Positions 58,289 to 64,000 of a stretch of DNA of 64,000 nt are shown piece by piece (the stretch's first letter is position 1; every line of letters begins with the position of its first letter). The stretch spans positions 1,327,800,304-1,327,864,303 of the forward strand of contig OY856410.1 of assembly GCA_963693085.1 (NCBI GenBank). The letters are read 5' to 3'. The notes under the pieces were generated by a model. It did not search any database, was not told the origin of the DNA, and saw only the letters and a program-made list of their open reading frames with translations. The stretch comes from Alisma plantago-aquatica. Its lineage: Eukaryota > Streptophyta > Magnoliopsida > Alismatales > Alismataceae. The translations under genes and the position numbers were made by a program.

Positions 58289-59580
58289 ATGGCAGGAAGA
58301 GGACGTGGCCATGAGGACCAAGCTGAGAGCCACATTAGACCTGACCCTCAGGTGATGGGTCCAGGTGGTGGAGATGATGTAGATGAGGCATCAAGGATGT
58401 ACATGATGTTTCTTGAGACAAGGGAAAAGTATAAGATGGAGAGGTGAGCTTCTACCTCGAGCAGTAAGGAGCTGATGAGATCCTATGAACTAGTTAAGAA
58501 GATTGCAGGTACTGAGTTCACTAGAACTATGGACCCTACAGTGGCAGATGAATGGTTGAGACAGTTAGAGAAAGTGTTCCATCTGATGGAGCTGTCTGAG
58601 GAAAGACAAATCAATCACACAGTTTATTTGCTTAAAGGTGATGCAGAGATCTGGTGGTGTGGAGTGGAAGATAAAAGGAGGAACACGGTATTGACTTGGA
58701 AGGATTTCGTTGATAAATTACATCTTAAGTACTTCCCACCTACCTTTCTGAGTGAGAAGTTAAGACAACTGCAGAATATCAGACAAGAAGTATGACAATT
58801 GGTGAATACAAGGCTTATTTCACAAGGTTGGCAAATTTTTGTCCGCAACTTGTTCCTTATGATGTAGAAAAGTGCAGAAGATTTCAAGAAGGATTAAGAT
58901 CAGAGATTAGACACGCCGTTTCAGCCATTGGTTGAAGAGATAGAGAAAACTTTGGGGAATTTGTGGAAGTAGCGAGATGTGTGGAAGAGTCAGTTAATGC
59001 TGATAAGCAGTCTGAGAATAAGAAAAGGTCTGGAGACGTTATTAGAAGGGGACAAAGTAGTGGTGGATATAGAGGAGGTGGTGGTTTCTTTTCAAAGATA
59101 AGATAAGGACTTGGCTATTTTGGTAGACAAGGATCTAGTTTTTCATCAAGTGGAGGAAGGCCCAATTCTGGAAGATGGAGTACACAGTCTACATGGACAC
59201 CTCCAACTAGGTCTTTTGGATCATCAATTTTAGTGATAGGTCTGCCAAGGAGAGAGGTACCGAGGTGTGATATATGTGGGAAGCCACACTCTGGTCAGTG
59301 TTGGGGTGCAGATGTTTAGGGTTGTCAGAACTGCAGATAGGTTGGACACTATAGAAGGCAATGTCCTCAGCTTCAGCAATCAACATCATAGGGTTCCCAG
59401 TCATAGTACCAAAATGTCCCGAGATAGGCTCCAGCTGGAGGACCCAATTCCTCTATAGCTTCAGGTTCCCGAGGTGGTGTAGCACCCAGTTCTAGGGAAG
59501 GACAATGAGGAAATCATGGGAGAGGTGGAGCTTCAGGACGCTTCTTCTCTCTAACACAATAAGAAGGTATTGTTTCTCCC
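58289..59580 (+). pseudogene. Ty3 G4 gag
   Basis: Starts MAGRGRGHEDQAESH. The retrotransposon gag domain includes ADEWLRQLEKVFHLM, GDAEIWWCGVE and LRQLQNIRQ. Further on are a Gly/Ser/Arg-rich region and two Cys/His motifs, CDICGKPHSGQC and CQNCRQVGHYRRQC, the second a canonical CCHC zinc knuckle. Stops at 58446 and several TAGs after 59300; one frame change near 58790. Confidence 0.85.
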
Positions 59581-59583
59581 TGA

Positions 59584-62500
59584 GTGATTACAGGAGGAAT
59601 GGTTTTCTTTAACAACATTTCAGTTATAGTTTTGATAGATCCGGGTGCTACTCACTCATTTATACAGAGTTCTTTAGCTTGTGAGCATAACATGTTAACT
59701 CAGGAGTTACCGGTTGAGTTGTTGTTGAGGGTACCGTTAGGTGAACCGACAGTGTTGATGGAGTTTTATCCCAGATGTTTGTTGACTTTTGGTGGTTACA
59801 CCATCAGGTTTAATCTTATACCCCTAGATGTTAAATCTTTTCAAGTTATCTTGGGTATGGATTGCCTAGAGACGTATCAAGTTTAGCTCGACTGTTGGAA
59901 GAAGGAGGTTGTCTTTCAACAGGGTGGATTTTCTTGTGTCTTTTTTGGAGACCGGAAAGTTTTGCCTATGTGTATCATATCAGTTGTTGTAGCTGATAAG
60001 ATGTTGCAAAAAGGTTGTGAGGCATTCTTGGCACATGTAGTAGATACTAGAGAAGAAAAGAACACAGTTAATCTATGGGATGTGCTAGTAGTCTGTGAGT
60101 TCCCAGATGTTTTTCTAGATGAGTTGCCAGGTCTACCTCCTGAAAGAGAGATAGACTTTGAGATCCAGGTGTTGCAATGCAGTCAACCTATAGCGCTACC
60201 AGCCTACAGAATGGCACCTACAGAGTTGAAGGAACTCAACATTCAGTTACAACAATTACTGGATAAGGGTTTCATTCGACCTAGTTCTTCACCATGGGGA
60301 GCTCCAGTCTTGTTTGTGAAAAAGAAAGATGGTACTATGAGGTTATGTATAGACTACAGATAGTTGAATAAGATCACCGTCAAGAATAAGTACACGTTGC
60401 CAAGGATAGATGATCTATTTGATCAGTTGTGTGGAGATACAATCTTTTCTAAGATAGATTTGAGATATGGATATTATCAGTTGAGGATAAAGGCTTCAGA
60501 TATTCCTAACTCGGCTTTCAGAACAAGATACATGCATTATGATTTTCTAGTCATGTCGTTTGGACTAACTAATGCCCTAGCAGCTTTCATGGATATGATG
60601 AACTGGATTTTCAAACCATTTTTGGATCAGTTCATAGTAGTTTTCATAGATGACATTATGATTTATTCCAGAGATGATGAGAAGCATGAGCAACATCTGA
60701 GGATAGTGTTACAGTTGTTGAGACAACACCAGTCATATGCTAAGTTCAGTAAGTGTGAGTTCTGGTTAGCTGAGGTGTCTTTTCTTGGACATGTCATCTC
60801 ACGAGATGGAGTAAGTGTTGACCCAAAGAAAGTCGAGTCTGTTCTACAATGGGAGCAGCCTAAGACTGCTACTGAGATCAGAAGGTTCTTAGGATTGGCA
60901 GGTTACTACAAGAGGTTCATCCAGAACTTCAGTGTTGTAGCGTCACCTCTGACATGCTTAACGAGAAAAAATGCACTGTTTGTCTGGTCAGACAACTTTT
61001 AGAAGAGTTTTCAGATCTTGAAGAAGAGTTTGACTACATCACCAGTGTTGATCCTACCCAAGACAGGTAAAGGTTACATAGTGTTTTGTGATTCTTCCAG
61101 GAGAGGCTTAGGTTGTGTGTTGATGCAGGAATGCAAAGTAGTAGCTTATGCATCTAGACAGCTTAATAAGAATGAGGAGAATTACCTGACACATGATCTG
61201 AAGTTAGCTGTAGTGGTTCATGTTCTTAAGACATGGCGTCACTATCTTTATGGTGAGGCATGTCAAGTGTTTATGGATCATAAGAGTTTGACATATATTT
61301 TCACCCAGAAGGATCTGAATCTTAGACAGCAGAGATGGTTAGAATTGATCAAGGATTATGAAGTGATTATAGATTACCATCATGGTAAAGTGAATGTGGT
61401 AGTATATGCCCTCAACAGGAAGTCAAGTTCAACACCTGATGTATTCTCTATGACATGCTTCAAGAGAGACCTACTAGTAGAGATGTATAAGTTGAACTTA
61501 GACTTAGGGGTGATCAAATAGAGTGGTTTGATTACACAGATGCAAGTCAAGCCTACCTTTTATGATCAGATCAAGGAACTTTAGCAGAGTGATAGTGAGT
61601 TATGGCAGATCATGTAGGACATGATAGAGGAAAAAAGACCAGAGTTTATGTTTTCAGATGATGCTTTGTTGTATCAGCATGACATGTTGTGTGTACCTGA
61701 AGATAATGATTTGAAAGAACAAATTCTTGAGGAAGCACATGCATCAATGTACGGCATGCATCCATGTAACACTAAGATGTACAAGAATCTTAAGGAGTTG
61801 TATTGGTGGTCAGGTATGAAAAAGGTTGTAGTTGAGTATGTGGCTAGATGCAGTGTGTGTCAGCAGGTTAAGGTTGAGCATCAGGAACCTTCATGTACTT
61901 TGCAATCTCTTCCTATACCAGAATGGAAGTGGGAACATATCACAATGGATTTTGTGGTAGGGTTTCCCAAGACACCTAGAGGTTGTGACACTATATGGCT
62001 GATTGTGGATAGACTGACTAAGTCTTCTCACTTTCTTCTTATTAAGTCAACCTTTGATGTCCCGAAGTTGGCTAAGATATATGTAGATGAGATAGTCAGG
62101 TTGCATGGTATCCTAATTTCAATAATATCAGATTGAGATCTTAAGTTCACCTCCAGGTTTTGGAATCAGTTGCATCGTTCTTTGGGCACAAAGTTGACAT
62201 TCAGTACAACTTTTCACCCGCAGACGGATGGGCAGTCAGAGAGGACCATTCAGACTCTTGAGGACATGTTGAGCGAATGTGCCTTGCATTTCAGTGGAAG
62301 TTGGGAAGAACACTTGAGCCTTATAGAGTTTGCATACAACAATAGTCACCATTCCAGTCTTGGTATGGCCCTGTATGAAGCTCTAAATGGTAGAAAGTGT
62401 AGATCACCCATATGTTGGTATGAGGTGGGTGAAAAAGAGATTCTTGGACCAGAGATAGTGGATTTGACTATAGAAAAGATTACAATGATCATAGAATAGT

Positions 62501-62985
62501 TGAAAGCTGCACATGACAGGCAAAAGAGTTACGTTGAGAAGAGGCGTAGACCTCTTGAGTTTGAGGTTGGTGATGAAGTGTATCTAAAAGTTTCACCATG
62601 CAAAGGAGTGTTGAGGTTTGGCAAGAGAGGCAAACTGACTCCTAGGTTTATGGGCCCATATCTTGTCATTGAGAGATTGAACTTGTAGCCTACATGTTGG
62701 ATTTGCCATCCGAGTTGGCTAATCTACATGATGTGTTTTATGTATTGATGCTGAAGAAGTGTTATCCTGGTACTGAGAAGATAGTAGATCCATAACATGC
62801 ACAGCTCAGAACATATGTGTCCTATGTTGAAGTACCTATTTAGATAGTTGATCAGAGGATCAAAATGCTCAAGAATCGCGATATACCATTAGTGAAAGTT
62901 TTGTGGAGGAACCACAATCTAGAGGAAGCCACATGGGAGCTTGAGTTGGAGATGCATAACAAGTTTCCTTTTCTCTTTTAGGAAT
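59584..62985 (+). pseudogene. Ty3 G4 pol: protease, RT, RNase H, integrase, chromodomain
   Basis: One frame from 59584 to 62688. Protease: VLIDPGATHSFI, with DPG in place of D[ST][32 protein letters not shown] (the catalytic FIDD is intact). RNase [26 protein letters not shown]. Integrase: the ARCSVCQQVK zinc end, WEHITMDFVVGFPKTPRG, HPQTDGQSERTIQ. After a shift near 62686: YMLDLPSELANLHDVFYV and a chromodomain-like end. Stops at 59884, 60361, 61000, 61519, 61582, 61615, 62134 and 62497; nearly all sit where CAG or CGA would be expected. Confidence 0.92.
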
Positions 62986-63013
62986 TTCAGTATGAAATTC
63001 TTATAAAGGAGAT

Positions 63014-63311
63014 TGTTATGACCCACTCCATGATTAACCAGTAAGCACAGCGATTAGTACATCATTAAGTTGATTAAGTTGAATTAAGTACTCACAGATG
63101 AAATTAGTGCTTTGATCTAGTGTTATAGTCTAGTTAGCATGCTATCTTGCCTTGAGAAGGTAGAGAATTGTTTTCTTGAAATTTTGTAAAAGAAATCATT
63201 TGATTCAGACTTACGGAGAGAAAGTTATGAAGATTTGAAGTTTTTGGGTTAAATCTGCAATTTTTCCATTAAATGACTTATAAACCCTTTCCCTTTATTT
63301 CTTTTTCCCTT
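63014..63311 (+). repeat. Ty3 G4 3' LTR, first 298 bp
   Basis: Matches 55079-55374 from TGTTATGACCC on, with a small insertion (TTGATTAAG) near 63075. It ends at the CACTA terminus; the remaining LTR would be expected on the far side of that element. Confidence 0.9.
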
Positions 63312-64000
63312 CACTACTATAGATCTGGCCTTTGGTGTCTATTATTTAAGCCCTTTTCATGACGGTTTCCAAGCGACGTCTATGTGGGCACCGCTAAAGT
63401 CGAACCCTTTCAGCGTCGGTTTTCCACCCGACGCCAAAACGCTTCGTGCCACCAAAAACGTGCCAGCAGGGCCCCATCAGTGTCGGTTATAAGAAACAAA
63501 ACTGATGCTATAATCATCCATGCCACAAAAATGGCACCATCTAAAACTCTATCGGCGTCGGTTTTCTACTACTAACTGACGCCATATCATCTGCCGCCAC
63601 GGCTGTGTTATCCAGCACGGCTTAGCACGATCGTGCTGGCCAGAAGGGCGTGCTAGACAGAATGGCGTCGGTTTCCTACTAATAACCGACGCCATATCAC
63701 CTGCCACCACGGTCATGCTATCTAGCACGGCCGTGCTGGCCCGGCTGTCTGGCAACATTAGGCGGCGGTTTTATGCTATTAACCGACGCTGGAAACCTTT
63801 GTTGTCGGTTTTAGACAAATAATCGACGTCTATGGTTTGATTTTTTTTCTTATCAGTTTGCAGGCCTGCTATGGCTGGTCGCAGGATGAGAACCTACAGT
63901 TCAGTGAAACTAAACTGCAGGTTTATGACATCCATTGATATCAACCAACAAACAGGCCACAAACCTGCAAAATCAACAAATATTCTTTTCATACATTCAC
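63312..64000 (-). mobile_element. CACTA family-A element copy 3, 3' end, reverse, cut by window edge
   Basis: Starts CACTACTATAGATCTGG at 63312, preceded by CTT (63309-63311). Paired GTCGGTT/AACCGAC motifs and GCACGGCCGTGC palindromes follow. Bases 63855-64000 are the reverse of about 13115-13265 of the complete copy, so this is the 3' end and the element points left, with its 5' end to the right of the window. The hairpin that is perfect at 13200-13231 has mismatches here. Confidence 0.88.

Larger units (their letters stand above)
55079..63311 (+). mobile_element. Ty3 G4 retrotransposon with 3.06-kb LTR, interrupted by CACTA-A copy 3
   Basis: The 5' LTR is 55079-58141, the primer site TGGTATCAGAGC 58149-58160, gag-pol 58289-62985, the purine tract AAAGGAGAT 63005-63013, and the 3' LTR starts at 63014 but is broken at 63312 by a CACTA end. 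LTR and pol are related to G2. The first LTR bases are changed to TTTTATGACCC. Confidence 0.92.

Overview
This is flowering-plant nuclear DNA: a receptor-kinase gene broken into four pieces, inside a dense, nested transposon landscape. Evidence for a plant: plant CACTA (TNP2/Transposase_21) and FAR1-type Mutator transposases, large-LTR Ty3 and Ty1 retrotransposons with initiator-Met primer sites, and a CrRLK1L malectin-like receptor kinase. The species is not determined. Almost no intact gene is present. Boundaries of elements A, B, copia C1, MULE and Ty3 G2 were fixed by matching termini plus target-site duplications (TSD).

Layout. 1-947: end of a CACTA family-A element (reverse). 948-1296: RNase H (LINE-like) scrap. 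1297-3808 plus 13745-14500: rearranged Ty3 family G1, in inverted halves. 3809-13744: complete CACTA-A element (TSD TGC) inserted in the G1 polyprotein. It carries TNP2 and a second gene with Transposase_24 and Ulp1-like C48 protease parts. 14555-14831: a 277-bp LTR containing 5S rRNA-derived sequence (Cassandra-like). 15933-48263: reverse-strand CrRLK1L pseudogene, split by CACTA-B (16291-36639, TSD ACG, itself containing Ty3 G2 16637-26126, TSD CACGA), Ty1/copia C1 (36722-42101, TSD CTTCT) and a MULE (42140-46401, 9-bp TSD). Removing the three insertions and one TSD copy each restores a continuous kinase reading across subdomains VIII-X, apart from one TGA. About 48677-50748: truncated copia C2. 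50749-55078: 3.1-kb LTR and leader of Ty3 G3. 55079-63311: Ty3 G4 with 3.06-kb LTR. 63312-64000: a third CACTA-A copy (reverse), running off the window.

How it fits together. The right side is a nest at least four levels deep (copia C2, then G3, G4 and CACTA-A). The centre is a host gene hit three times within about 110 coding bases. CACTA-B shows two notable features: a short 3-ketoacyl-CoA synthase-like fragment, and a second gene containing a 511-bp tandemly repeated cassette of small phase-1 exons. TNP2 of CACTA-A and pol of G4 remain long single frames, interrupted mainly by stops that look like C-to-T (or complementary G-to-A) changes, as expected from decay of methylated DNA.
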